Shown here piece by piece: positions 11,700 to 25,000 of a stretch of 64,000 nucleotides of DNA (positions are counted from its first letter, which is position 1; every line of letters begins with the position of its first letter). The position numbers were made by a program, and so were the translations under genes. Source of the DNA: Pomacea canaliculata. Its lineage: Eukaryota > Mollusca > Gastropoda > Architaenioglossa > Ampullariidae. Location of the stretch: positions 8,796,342 through 8,860,341 of the forward strand of contig NC_037598.1 of NCBI RefSeq assembly GCF_003073045.1, written 5' to 3'. The notes below the pieces were generated by a model, which was given only the letters and a program-made list of their open reading frames with translations, ran no database searches and was not told the DNA's origin.

Positions 11700-14150
11700 T
11701 ATAAAAGTCTAGTCACTGCTTAAATTCTGGTCGACAAGTTGCATATAAGGTAGCCACTGTTTTACAATTTTTTCTTCTTTCATTTCCAGGCGTGCATTAA
11801 AAATTTGAAATTTATATCTATGCTGCAGTATTCGAATGAATGGTTGCAACTGGGGTGTATTTTTTTTTAATTTGCAGGAGTATATATAGATATGATTTAG
11901 CAAGCAGTATGATTAAATCCAGTGCAGCATCTGTCTTAAAGTTATTACTAAATCCAAATAAAACAAGGTGTTCACTTAATTAAAATCATTCTTGTAATAA
12001 TCCCATAGTTGTTTGACACATAATTTTGAAAGTTTTGCCAGAAATCTTGAACACATTTACATTTCCCAAAAATGTTTTGAATGTTTTCTTTTTCACATCT
12101 ACAACAGTCACAAAAATCATCCATTTCTAGACTCATATTAAATAAAGTTATTTTTGTCCCCAGTATTCTATGCAAGACTGATTTGGAGCCATTTTAATTT
12201 AATATCTTTAACATTGGCTACTTTTCTGAAGATAATGTGCCAATCGACATTTCTATTTAGTCTTTTATCTTATTTTGGACAGCAGTTAGGTACATGTATA
12301 TTAGTTACCATTTTGTCATAATACAGTCTTGGACCTTTCTATATAGATTGAATTACACTAAGTGTTTTATTTCTGTTATAGGCAAGCGATTTTGAGTCAG
12401 TTACATTCTCTCTGTTTGGATGCATCTATTCTTTTATGGCATCTATGCAACTATTCAGAGAGACAAAATTAATGTTTACATCATATATCCTTTTAACATC
12501 TTGACATGATAGAAAATGTCCTCTTTCATCCAGCAAGTGTTTAATTAAATCCTTTGTCTACCCAACTTCTATTCAGAAATGGTTTATTCCCAGTCTTATT
12601 TTTGTTGTTACAAGAGAGAGGCTCTTATATAATCTCTTCAATGTGTTTACACACAACACTTTCTCCAAATGTCTTGTAGGCATTTAAAACATCTGTCCAG
12701 ATAATTTTTACATTTACAAAAGAGCCAAATGGCTCAGCCAAGTTTGTCTAGGTAATTTAGCATTTTATGTGATGACATAATAATCTTTTTCCAACTATGA
12801 TTGGTTTTCTTTATTTTCTGCAACCATGATACTTTTAAGGCATTCATATAGGTTCTAACATCAGGCATGCCAATCCCTCATTATACACTTTTTTAATAGA
12901 TACTTTTCTGTTAATTTTATCATTTTTTCCATACTACACAAACTGAAATATAGATTTCTGAATGTTGTTAGCAATATGATCTGGAGCAAAAGCCACAAGT
13001 GTGTTAACTTTGACAAGATTAAGGACTTAAGTATTGCTACTCTTCCTAATGGAGCTGTCTTTTCAGCCAAACCTTGTACAGTGTTCTAATTTGGGCTAGC
13101 TTGCTATTATAATTTAATTTTATACATGCTTTTAGATTATTAGTAAATACCAAGAAGTTTGAATTTTTCTGGGTCCCACTGCATTTGTAAGTGGGGTAAG
13201 TACTTAGTTGATGAATTTGCTTTGCTTACCATCCACATTACAATTGATTTTTCAGTGTTCAGAAGTAAACCAGATATTTTTTGAAACAATTTTTATGCAT
13301 TCATTGATTCTTGAAAAGACTGTCTATCACCCTCTAAAGTCAATTCTGTGTCGTCTGCTTATTGCACAATTTTACTTTCGGTATTTTGGATTTTTATACC
13401 TTTTATGCATGCATTTTTTTCTAATCATAATAGTGAAACTTTCTACACATAAAATGAATGAATAAGGCGAAACTGTGTCCCCCTGCCTGCATCCTCTTCT
13501 AACATAGAACCATTCAGACAATGTTTCACAACTGACACACTAGACTTGACATTTGTGTAAAAAGGGATGATCCATTTACAAAACTCTGCACTGAAACCAA
13601 AAAAATGCAAAACTTCCAGCATGGAGCTCTAGTTGATACTATGGAAGGCTTTTTCAAAATCAAGACATACCAACAAACCAGATTCTTTATTTATATTCAA
13701 ATGTTCAATCAAATCGTATATCAGCCTAACATTATCCTCTAAGTATCTCCTATGGATAAAACCAGATTGGTATTCGTGAATTAGAGGTGATAAAACATTT
13801 TTCGTTCTGTTTTCAATTCACGTTGAGCCAGTCTTATAAACTACATTTAGTAAAGTGATTGGTCTCCAGCTCTAGGTTTATCTACTTTGGGAATACATGA
13901 TTACACCTTTTTGTGTAGAAGATAATTCACCTTTACTAAAGCCTTCATTAAGAGATCTAACAATGAAAGGACCAAATTGTTTCCAAATGACTTTAAAAAG
14001 TTCCACAGTAAATCCATCACTCCCTGAATTTTTCCCATTACACATTTTTAACAGCCTGGCTTGCTTCTTCTAAAGTGATATCTTCTTGAATATTGATGAA
14101 GTTACCACATACACTGTAAATATAGTTGATTGTCTTATTTTTCATGTCCT
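11700..14150 (-). mobile_element. 5'-truncated, decayed L1-like LINE
   Basis: On the minus strand, running from about 14150 down to 11700, many frame-broken pieces follow the order of an L1/Tx1-type ORF2. They include GSDGFTVELFK (about 14030), WRPITLLNVVYKTGS (about 13870), YQSGFIHRRYLEDN (about 13760), LDFEKAFHSIN (about 13660), APLGRVAILKSLILSKLTHL (about 13050) and a cysteine-rich segment with HRILGTK (about 12170). The C-terminal NARLEMKEEKIVKQWLPYM comes near 11800. The endonuclease half is missing. The many frameshifts and stops point to an old insertion. Its 3' end abuts the pogo-like MITE. Confidence 0.85.
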
Positions 14151-15316
14151 TGGATTAAAAAATAAAATTTCTAATTACGCAAGTACTTTCTTTTATTTTC
14201 TCATTAACATGAGAGACATGGCAAAGCTTCACTAACATAACTAGCATAAAAATAAATAATAAAAATATGAGAAACATGAATATCCAAGTGTTAGTGCAAG
14301 CGAGCGATCGAGCGTGCGTCTGTGTGTGTGTGTGTGACAGAGAGAGAGAGAGCCCATGTGTGCGTATGTGAATCAGTGAGAGTAAGTCAACAAATAGGAA
14401 TACTCTACATCTTGCTTGATGTCACATGACATTTAAATTTAGGAGACTAAAAAAAAAAAATCAAAGCTTCTCCATTTTCCCCTCGTCGAGAAACAATCTT
14501 ATTCCTGTCTCGGGTAAGATAAACAATAGGTCAGTGAACGTGCAAATCTCTCTCTCAATACCACAAACACGCACACAGACTCACAGGCACACTCACACAC
14601 AGGCACACACACTATACACACTAAGCGACTGCTGAATGCTAGACTCAAGGTCCATCCCGTGAGCTCGGTTACACATGCAGAAGACCTTTGATACATTCAA
14701 TGGTTGTAACGCAGGCAGGACTATTTTGTCCTGATTACCTAAAATCGTGCGCCCATCGTTTCTATGTTCATCCGTTGGGTATCCAGTTATATATATTCAT
14801 GCCGTGCACGTGCGATACAGTATTCAGGACAGGTGGGCGGCTTAACACGTTCATAAATACTCAAATGAAATCAAGAATGAAGTGGACAATGAATATCAGT
14901 CCAGACAATGCACTTGCAATATCTCAAACGTGTCTCTAGGGCAGTAACCTAAAAAGATAAAATGTTAAAATGTTACTCCGCAGAATATTTTTTTACATAA
15001 AACCGAAAAACATGTTAAAGTATTGGGGCTAGTCTTGCGTGACAATGACCATGCTTGTGATCACAGTGGACGTACTTTTAAAATTGCTCCACTAGAAATA
15101 TGCGAGAACCTCCAGCGGAAACGACCCGCAAACGTTGAGTTTCAGACAGATAAGGGTGATAACTATTTCTTCTGAGTCCAGCAGAACAAGATGGTAACAA
15201 TGACAGATTGTTACAACACTTTCTGCACTAGATGACCTTAGTTGTCCGATTCATTATCATTACTACACAGGCAACTGTTAATGTTCCCTCGCAGAGTCCT
15301 CCCTCCATCGCCATCG
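14151..15316. other. Spacer between LINE and Ig-domain gene
   Basis: I see no gene. Short GT/GA-rich and CA-rich simple repeats lie at about 14320-14350 and 14560-14620. The last part is probably the 3' UTR and downstream sequence of the minus-strand Ig-domain gene. Confidence 0.4.
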
Positions 15317-18300
15317 TCAGACATCGATGCTGTCAGTCACCTCGCTGTAGATGCTCCACACCTGACTGTCTCGTGCAGTTCCCACCTCCCCCCTCAGATC
15401 CGCGGAAACAAAGCTTAAACGGTCATCGACACGATCGTCACTGACATCGCGAGAGTCCTCAAGACGACCGTCCCTCCACGTCTCACCAGGTTTCCGAGGA
15501 ATGTTTTCGTAGATGGCCTGTTCACTAACTTCCACTGCTTCCCCAGCCTCTGGTGAGTCGTGGCCGCTACCGTTGTCGCAGTTACCTCCAGCAGGTACAA
15601 CACCAGCGAGCTGACTGTCATCGCCGCTGTGCACGAGAGAAGAGGGAGAGGAGGTGACGGGGTCAGAGGTGGCGGGGTCAGAGGGCGACAACAGGTTGAT
15701 TGTTTCCGCGTGCTGTGCGTCTCCATCATCGTCACTGTCGGGTCGCCGACAAAGCGCGCGTCTGACACGATGTAGCAAGTACAGAGGCTTCTCAGAGCTG
15801 TCACGTGTCGTGGACGCACCCGGGGTGGAAGCCTTGACCGCGGCACCTAAAGTGCGAAATAACACTCGCCTGAAAGGTGAAACAAAGTATGAATCAGTGT
15901 TTCAAAGTAGCGTGCAGAAGTTCACACGTGTGTCTATGTGCGTATTTCTGTGTGTGTGTAAGCACGGGTGTGTTTGTATGTTTGTGTAGGTGGGTGGGTG
16001 AGTGAGTGCACTCAGGCGTGTAATTATGTATGCGAGTATATTTGACCTGTGTCAGCATGTGTCGGTATGTTTGACTCCAGATGTCAGATAGCAAGAGTCA
16101 GGGAGGCAGCCAAAGGCGTAGTTTAAGGCTGGGAAATAAAATAGCAAAGACAAACACAGAGACACAGAAAGACAGACACGGACAGACTAGAGCCAAACAT
16201 AGTATTGTAGGCTTATCATTAGACAAGAAAGATAATCATTATAATTCCACTTATTAAGTTATCCTACCTTTTGTTTGGTTACAGTTCTAGCTATGGAGGA
16301 ATAAAATAGACATAAATTTTGGCTTTGGATTAGCGATGTATTTTGTAATGAATTTCGCTTAAATTTTATTATCAGGAAGAAAAGAAAGGACTTGCCTTAG
16401 AAGGAAGAACATTGCAGCCGCGACCACTGGCACAAGAAACAGCAAGAGTAAACAGAGTAGTGGCTGAGAGCTGGAGCCACCAGACGGCACTGCATCTGAT
16501 GTTTCTGATGTAAGGACAAGAAACAAGTTTTTAACACACACACACGTATGTTTATATAAAGTAAGAAGGAGATGGAATAAATAAAAACGAACTAAAAAAT
16601 AGAAACACAAAATTGATAGATGAAAGACTGATTGAACACTACTCTCATAGATATAAAGGTGCATAGACAGGCAGATCTTTCAAAACTTTAAAAAAGAGCA
16701 GAGAGATACACTTTACCACTGTCCACATCTGTGCTGTTAATTTTGTTTGTTTGTTTGTTTGGCTGGGGTGTGTGTTGGTTGGTTGTTTTGTGGAATAGTT
16801 TTCTTCTAACGGGTTTTATGATAAAGGTTTTGTCACCATCAGTGTTTTCCTAAAGTTCCATGCCTACCATTCTCGTGGCTGGTAACAACAACACAGTCGG
16901 CGTTGTAGCTGCTGCTGTTGTGAAACCCGAAACATCGGTACACTCCACTTGTTTCTGGTGCAACTAAAACCCTGAACCGCCAGACATCGCCACTGTCTGT
17001 GTCCTCCGGAAACATGGGGATGATGACCTTTGTGTACCCGCCATCTACCTTACAGGGCGAGCAGGAAATGACGAGAATCTGTTCTGTTTCTGTCAACAAT
17101 AGGTGTCAACATTGAAATCATAGTGTTGATAAATTATCAAATATCTAACTTTCAGTTAATCCCAAATAAAGTGGTCTGTGGTTTTTTAATGTTGGTGTTA
17201 TGTAGAGATCAGAGTGAACTTAAAGGTGTGATTATAGAAAAGCTTACAAACAACAAACTGTAATAACATATCGAAACTTACATCCTTTAACCTGGGACTT
17301 TATGACAGTATAAAAGAAACATATAAGGTGTAAATATGAACGGATAAGATGAGGCATCAAGTACATATCAAACAGTCATCACGAAAACAAACTCATTGCA
17401 CTGGAGGTTCATTATTCAGAAGCTAGAGCACATTCAACCACGAGCTATCAGGGTCAGGGGTCTGTGTATAGATATGACCAACATCTACAAGTTCTTACCA
17501 TTTTGTGGTGACTTCCGGCGATGCTCCACTGTAAAGGAAGTCACGTGGATCTTAAAGCTGCACTGCAAGACCATGTCCTCACTAGTCGTGACTCCGGCTC
17601 CTACTGTGCATTGAGCCTCTATAAACAGTAATGATAATAATTAGCTTATACTGCTCACAAACTACAACAAAGCAGAGAAGGGAGGAAAACATGGTAAGGA
17701 AAGGAGACAACCAGCTATTGGAGATAATTACAATTTTAAGATGTAAGAAGGAATGATGATGATGATTTTAAGATTTTTAATAAAAAAAAATAAAGAAAAT
17801 TAAATGTGTGTATCTTTTTTCTTCAGTTCAGTTTCGACTCTTGTAGCCTACCAGTCCATTAATAATGTGCTGATAACAGACTACAGTGGAAGGGGTCATC
17901 GTCTCAAAACGGTGGAAGGAAATAACTCTAGGGACGACTCCCTCCCAGTTCGCTATTTGAACTGCCGCCTTTAAATACTAGTATTAATTAATTACTGAGC
18001 ATCCAACTTTCAGTTAAAGGGTTCAAAACTCTCCTATGAGCCACGTGAGCAATCCTAACCCCAGGTAACAGGCGGTATGAGGGTAGAAATGTTCATTACT
18101 GACACCAGTCCCTCCACTGCATGGTTTCCACGCCGAGCACAGAAACTACAGAAATGTATCCACAGTCAAGAGAACCAATATCTTTGCTTAGTATTTCTGC
18201 TATAAATTTTCTCAGCTTTCTGTGTAAACGCTAGGTCTGATAAACACCGACCACACGAGAGTCCCTGTAAGAGTGCAATGTCCCAAATTTATGGCGACGG

Positions 18301-18849
18301 CGACCCACCGACACACACACACCAGGATGTACAGGTGTGCTGGCCTGATCCTGGCTACACAGCGTACAGGTGGTTACTAAAATAAAATAAAAAAATCATC
18401 ACAACTTTCGAAAGCTGAATCGTGTGAAGGTGGGTGACTCATGAGAGTTGTATAACCTGTTTTCGAGTCGTTGTTAGGTGTTCGCACATTGCACTCATGG
18501 AGGGAAAATGGGTCAGGAAGGGTCAGGGGTTACATCAGCAGTTCAGCCATGCTTGGGAATAAGTGAGCAAACCAGCAAATAAAATAGAAATACTCTTTCA
18601 AACGTAGTTACTGCCTGTCTCAAATCGAAACTGCGCACAAAACACTCGATCAGGATCCTGGCTTTTGCTACTCAAACTCACAGGATCCAGAAGCAAGTAC
18701 GCATGACAGTTAAATGCTAAAATAAAAGTAATCGCCATGTTGCTCCAACTCTTACCTTGTGCCGAGGTGGTAGGCGAGAATAACCTCAGGAGGCACGATA
18801 AACAAATGGTAATGCGAATCCACGCGGCTACATCCATGCCCGGCGACAT
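15317..18849 (-). CDS. Single Ig-domain type I membrane receptor-like protein, 5 exons
   Basis: Coding exons in order on the minus strand: 18849-18756, 17618-17499, 17089-16868, 16504-16396, 15869-15317. Phases are 1, 1, 1, 2 and the total is 365 aa. The signal peptide (residues 1-31, ending near TTSAQ) is on exon 1; a second ATG at 18837 could also start it. One Ig-like domain is split across exons 2 and 3: the first cysteine is in VLQCSF, and the F-strand motif is SGVYRC. NET glycosylation sequons are created at two exon junctions. A membrane helix (about 159-181) is followed by a basic RRVLFR stop-transfer and a long acidic, Ser/Asp-rich tail of about 180 residues. The tail has AIYENI (Tyr 302, a YxN Grb2-type site) and SIYSEV (Tyr 356, fits the ITIM consensus). 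It is likely a cell-surface signalling receptor, but I do not recognise a named family. The phase-1 introns around the Ig exons are typical of Ig-superfamily genes. Confidence 0.8.
16394..16395 (-). other. Non-canonical GC splice donor in the Ig-domain gene
   Basis: The transmembrane exon ends AAG and is followed by GCAAGT, the strong consensus for GC-AG introns. Using the nearby GT four bases further would shift the tail exon out of frame and hit a stop within about 25 codons, whereas the GC site joins the long tail frame exactly. Confidence 0.8.
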
Positions 18850-20312
18850 CACGTTGATAAGACGTAGAAGTGCTGCGCGAGCACACCGTGCACCTTTGTC
18901 GGGACAGGAAGTTGTTATTTGGATTACCGTCCCTTTCCCAGCAGTGACGTGCGCACGAACGCATGCAACACAGACCCACACCGGCACACGCACTTGTAAG
19001 GTTGAACAAAATGAAGCAAAAGAAGTGTTTGCAGACAACTTTGGGCAAAGTCACCCTGACCTGCCCTCGTCGACTCCGCGAAGCCTGGAGGAAGACAGAG
19101 CGTGCGTAGCGACAACCAACCGGCAGATCAGTCACCTGGGCAGCAGACAGTGTGCTTAGCGGGACACAATACACCTGATCACTCACCTGGGCAGCAGCTT
19201 CCTCGAGTGTCTGCCTGCCTCACACAGGCGGGGACCTTGTCAAGCGTGACGACAGTTATTCCGGTGTGCGTGCGTGTGTGTGTGACTCGGTGATAGCAAG
19301 CTGCGCGGCTGACGATGTATTTACATTTGTTTTGTTTTTTTTGGTGGTGGGAGGGAGATGGCTGGAGACCGGCCAGAACAATTGCTCTATGTTATTAAGA
19401 CCATGAATTTCAAGAAAATTACGGAGACTAAGGTTAAATATTCGGCTATACAGGCAAAGGGTTAAATTAGCCATACGGTGGTAAAAGTGGTTCACCGTGT
19501 CTAGGGCTCAGCATCCTAAATTCAACACTCTTTTTTCCGCCATTTTTACTTCAAATCAGGTACCTATTCCTGCAAAACAGCTGGTGGGGGGGGGGGGGGG
19601 GAGAGTTTTCGGAACAGGCCTCGAACCTAGAGATTCTGCTTTCTAGTCGATCGAGCTGACCAATCAGACTACGTTACCTTTGATTGCTGCGGAGTAACGT
19701 AGATAAAAAAAAAAAAAAATGTACAGTATATACTTTACAAAGGTATGAAGGTATGGTGGATCAGATTTCACCAAAGTCGTGAAGCTGTTTAACGTAGCTC
19801 GGATTATTTTCTCGTTAGGTAGAGAGGGTGACTAACTTTCCGCAAGCTGACTTCTTAACAAATCATTTATCACCCACTATCGCAGGTCCTGTATAGCCCC
19901 TTACGCATGTAAGGGGATATAAAGGTATGATTATTAGAGTGAACATGGAGTATCTTTGTCTTTTTTGTTTTATTTTGTTTTATTTCTCAATGTGAACATA
20001 GGGCATTACTGTCTTCTGTTTTATTTTATTTTATCTCTTAGCGTGAACAAGGCGTATCTTTGTCTTTTGTTTTATTTCTTTTAGGATAAAGCTTATTTGT
20101 TTGCTTGTTTTTTTTATTGTTATGGTTTTGAAAGTTCCTGAAATCATAAACTGTGGGTAATTTCCCAGTGTCGTCTGTTTCTATCCTTCTTGTCCACCTG
20201 TTACTGAGCGTTTTATGCTTTATTTATTCTTCCGCGTGTGTTCGTGTTAGAGAAGTAGTTTCTCAAGGGTGTGGCTAAGATTTTTAAATCAATTTAATTT
20301 ACAAAGATTTGA
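18850..20312. other. Upstream region of the Ig-domain gene
   Basis: The part from 18850 to about 19290 is likely 5' UTR and promoter of the minus-strand Ig gene. Its overlapping open frames on both strands reflect moderate GC content, with no recognisable product. A SINE-like element lies at 19545-19685. I see no other gene. Confidence 0.4.
19545..19685 (-). mobile_element. tRNA-derived SINE-like element
   Basis: Read on the minus strand, a tRNA-like head runs from about 19685, with a Pol III B box GGTTCGAGGCC (19627-19617). A G/C tract, CCAGCTG and then GGAATAGGTACCTG follow. The same tail order, CCAGTTG then GGAATGGGTACCTGG, occurs in the element at 30234-30390, so the two are probably of related families. 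Confidence 0.6.
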
Positions 20313-20336
20313 AACACACACACACACACACGCACG

Positions 20337-20402
<66 letters not shown>
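20313..20402. repeat. (CA)n microsatellite
   Basis: About 45 CA units with a few CG interruptions. The opposite strand gives a spurious Cys-Val frame. Confidence 0.97.
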
Positions 20403-20406
<4 letters not shown>

Positions 20407-21863
20407 TATTGAAAACATTTAGACGGAACAGAAAAAGCAGACGGAAGAGTTCAAATACACGAACTTGTGTCCTCTGACCCACTTCTGCTTTCTTGTCACA
20501 TCGCAGTTCCAAAAGAGATTTGACTGCTTTGTAAATAAAGTTTAGCTAAAGTGCCCAAGGAAAAAAATTCTCGTCTTTGAATGGAGAGCGTTAACTGTGA
20601 CTGGGTGAAAAGCAAACACGCGCATGAAACCTCAGCTAAGCAGAAAATTCTCTCACTCCCAAGTTCGCATGCACTAACACACCCATACACAAACACACAC
20701 ACACACGCAGACTCATCCAAAAGCAAAACCACGAAAGTGATTGTGTTTTAACAAAAACCATTGTGTTCATTGTTCCTTCTCGCATGTAGAGGTTTCTAAG
20801 GTGTTAAACTTTCAGTTAACTTCCGCTTGTCCAGGGTCTAGACAAGACAGAGAACGATCCCGAACAAGCATTTTTGCTTTCATTATTGTTCTGTCAACTT
20901 GACAGTAAAGAAGTATGTGAAAGCATCTTGGGATAATGTGTTTTATATGTTTTTGATAAGCTAAATCATCAAGGAAAGCTAGGACTGGACACAGGAGCCA
21001 TCTGTACCGGAAGGGACCCTCGTTACCTTGGTAGCAACACTACCACCCCACCACATATAGTTGCTAGGGCACACAATCATGGCTAGCTAAGAAACTTCCA
21101 TACTATGCTTTATCACCGTTGCAAAAAAAATAATAAATAAATAAATAAAAACAACAATCACACCCAACCATAAAAAAAACAAAAAACAAACAAACAAAAA
21201 ACAAACAAACAAACAAAAAACAAAAAAGGCTACAGCGATTGTTTCCACTTTATACAAGATATTTCATTTGTCATGGTTGTAGAACGCCACATACTGTTAT
21301 GCATGGGACATCATTTATTTATTTTGTCTGTTTACATTGCTCTTGGTAATTTGATTTTTTTCACTTTAGTCTCTCTTCTGCGTTGATACAATTTTTTTGC
21401 CAATAATTGTTCATGCTACGTGCCCACTTTCAAAGAAAGTTTCTCTCAGTTGCCACAGAGCAGAATGAAGTCACGTGACACTGTCCACGTGTTGTTTTAG
21501 TTTCACTTTCTGTAGACACGCCCTTAGCAAACATTTTTGTATGAAGGGGATTTCCACTGTTGGACATCTTCTTACCTCTTCACAACCAGGAATGTGTTTG
21601 CTTAACATGGGAGTGAAAATGTCTGCATATTAAAAAACACATATAACATCTTTCTTTCTCTTCTAGTCACACACACACACATGTACGCACGCTTACACAT
21701 ACTTATATTCACACAGCCCTTTCTCTCTCTCTCTCTCGTGCTTCATTTTTTTCCTTTAACATAATTTTGTCTACTTATCGAGGAAGTGTTTTCTTTTCCT
21801 TTCGGGGGTTTATTTGATTTTTTTATGTCTGCTTATTGAAGAAAATGTTTTGTGAACTTACAT
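20403..21863. other. Intergenic between Ig-domain gene and TMEM121-like copy 1
   Basis: No gene is seen. The stretch includes A-rich AAAT/AAAC low-complexity sequence (21124-21226) and short CA and CT runs (about 21668-21740). Confidence 0.5.
21124..21226. repeat. A-rich low-complexity (AAAT/AAAC)n
   Basis: Imperfect AAAT then AAAC tetranucleotide runs. Confidence 0.9.
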
Positions 21864-21869
21864 TTTATT
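21864..21869 (-). promoter_or_regulatory. Candidate polyadenylation signal of TMEM121-like copy 1
   Basis: AATAAA on the minus strand about 206 bp past the stop codon of copy 1. Confidence 0.45.
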
Positions 21870-22074
21870 ACTGACAGAAAGTCATCGTCCATCCTTTCAG
21901 CTTGATCTCCTTTCGCCCTTAATCTATTCATCATTCTCTTCTACATCCTGATCGTCTATCTCTTACGTACGTTGATAGATATATAAATATAAAATAACAT
22001 ACATTAAAAATGAGATGCTAAGACGCACACGGGTACACGCACTCACTCACACACTCACAGACAGTCAAGTTATG

Positions 22075-25000
22075 TCAGACCGTTTCTTCTATCCAAAAGC
22101 TTTGCCGCCCGCCTGAATCACCAGGATCGGAGTCTTCACTCGACACACTCTTCACGAGGGACAAGCCCCTGTTGTAGCCAACTGTACTTCCGCTTCCGGT
22201 GGCGCCCTCCCTCGCGTTGTCCTGCTGACCCTCGCTGAGCGCCATGTCCTTGCGGTTGTCATTCTCCAGTCTGTGCTCCTTGTACTTCAGCAGCTTGTGC
22301 TCGTAGAAGCCGTGGGTCGTCAGGAGGATGAGCACGATGTTCTTGAGCATGAAGACGGAGATGCCCACACTGAAGCCGTGCCACAGGATCAGGCGCACGA
22401 TGAGGTTGGGCAGGTTGATGGCCACAGTAACCAAGGCCTGAAACATGGCATGACAACGTGCAAGTCCTGGAGATACCTCGTGGGTAGACATATGAACAGT
22501 GGACGGTAGAAAAAGTAGATCGCTACCTCTTTCTCTCCTCTCTCTCACACTCACAGAGGGCAAAAGTCAATGAGAAGCTTCCTGTCTCCATGGTTACGAA
22601 GCTGTATGCCAATCCAGCGGATATTTAAATCAGGGGATATTACTTTCCCTCAGGGAATGTTTATCACTGCTTTAAATGACTCTGGAGATGGAGCATTGTT
22701 GGCGGGGCTCGGACATTGCTTGATTACCACAGAGACAGAAGGCTCGCTATTGATGCTGTCATCCCCCGAGATACCATAGCTTACACGTCATAGCTATGGG
22801 CTATGGACTCCAAACTTTTACAATTATTGTATTCGTACATTTTTCATTTAACGATAATAACCTTTTAGTTCTCTTTTCCGGTTCAGTTCTTCTCCAATCT
22901 GTTTATTCGTTCCTTCTTTCCTTGCATCTGTTCATACATTCTTCTTTCTTTCTTGATAACTTTCTTGCTTTTTATCATTCACTCTCACTTTCATTGTTTT
23001 TGATTGTCTGATGTGCTAATATCTGTGTAGCGGTTCACAGTTCAAAGTCTAGTTTCGCTTTGAGTCACTGAAGCACAGGAAGAACTGTGTGCTATTAGCA
23101 TACGTCGGTCAGGGTTACAACTTGGGGAAGCCACGTGACCGCGTGACGCAAGCCACGAAATGACATCACGCCATGACGAAATAGTGGAATTCCAGACTCT
23201 TTAGTAAACAAGTAAACAATCTGTGTGGAGCTCCACATGGCGGGGCGTAACTCTGGCGGACACAGTCAGTCCGGGTGGGTTCCATGCCGACTACACGGTA
23301 AAAAAAATTGTTGCGGTCGGTCGGCATGGAACCTAGAACTGAGCGACACGGAGGCGCAGACGTTCCCCGCAATTTGAAAGAGACTCAATTTCTGAGAGAT
23401 ATTCAGTGGAGATCTGTGTGCGAGGACAGACCTTCTGTACTAGCTGGTCATGTGTAACGGACTATAACGCCTCATCTACCCAAGGGTAGGGACGGTCCGA
23501 TGTTTTGTTCTGGGTAATTACCCGTAACAAAGTTGACCTACAAAGTCGTGAACTGAAGCTGTATTGTCTTTGACTAGAACATTTTGATTTCCAGCATTAA
23601 CGTTTCGCTCGTTTGGACACCCTTGGAACCTATTTCCCTTGGACATGACCCGCCTGGGATTCATTTATATATAAGATGTATATGTATATCCGGTGGCGCA
23701 TCAGCTACAGTGCACCACTGAATTAATAACTCGTTGCCTTGGATATCATTCACGGGTCAACAGTTTCTGGGAACATCCGTACCGACGATTCACCGTCTTG
23801 GATGCAACTCGGTGATCGTCTGTTGGGCGGACTTCTGCACCGACAGTATATGTGTATGTGTGGACACCGAATCGTGTGACTGGTTGTATCACATTACCTG
23901 ACAGCGGGGTGGCAAATGCAGGGTAAATTATTAACCTTCTACGGACGGTAGACAGAACTATTTTACTAGTTTTTTTTTTCTTTTTCCCATCATTACATTG
24001 CTTATTTTTTAAACATTAAACGTGTTGAGCGTTGGCCGGACCTTTGAAAAACGATAGAAGAGTGTCGCGAGCGTAGTTACACGTAGATGTACTCTGACGC
24101 TCGCAAATATACATAATTGTACTCTTCTTACAAAACATTATAACCTGTTCTTTCAACTTACAGTCACCAACAAAATGGCATTAAACTTTATAGGCTGCTA
24201 ATACCACTAATATTAAGAAACAGGCCATCTTCAGACAGAAATATCGCAAGGGGTCTTATAATGGCCTCACCTTAACCAATTTATATGTTGTTGCAAATTA
24301 TTGACTCAGCTTTTCATATATATATATAGACAGTCCTCGACTGTTTGGGCCTAACCTAGAAATCATAGACTAATCCAAGCTGTGGTCTATAAAGACTGGA
24401 CTTAGGACAAACCTTGTGGGCCGACACCAGGACGTTGGACAGTCGCTTCTGGCCGAAGCCTGTGAGGCTGAGCGTGACGAAGGGAATTGTGGGTAGCAGC
24501 AGGTTGATGCAGGCGATGACCATCAACGCCACAGGGATGCCGTCGGTGAAGGATGCCCTTGCTTTCTTGTCGAACAGCACGTCGATTGCTTCCACCTTCA
24601 AAGCAAGATCCAGGTGGATTGTGGTCAGGAAGAAGTGAAAGGAAATGCGCGTGGTGTCCATCACACTCGTCCAAATGTTCGTTAAAAAGTAATCTTAATC
24701 TCTTTCATTCTTATTAGTTTTTCCCAACATAAATCTTTTAAGAGAGAGAGAGGAAAAAAAAAGAAAAGAAAAAGTAAGTGAGTGTGGGTGGGTGTATGAG
24801 TGGGTTTGTGTGGGTTGGTCGTACTATCGACGATGAATGAGTGACTGAGTGAAAAGGACACGAGACAAAGAGAGCTGAACAGATCACAGTGACCCTCAGC
24901 TTGACCACCAGCTCTAAGTTCACACGGGGGCGAATCAACAATAAAGGTCACTAGTCCTTCCTGCATGCTTACATCACATCTTACTGGTCCTTGCAAGGCT

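Noticed and set aside
15415-15989. Other-frame open frames over the Ig receptor tail exon
   Set aside because: They overlap the tail exon whose frame is fixed by splice phases, so they are shadows.
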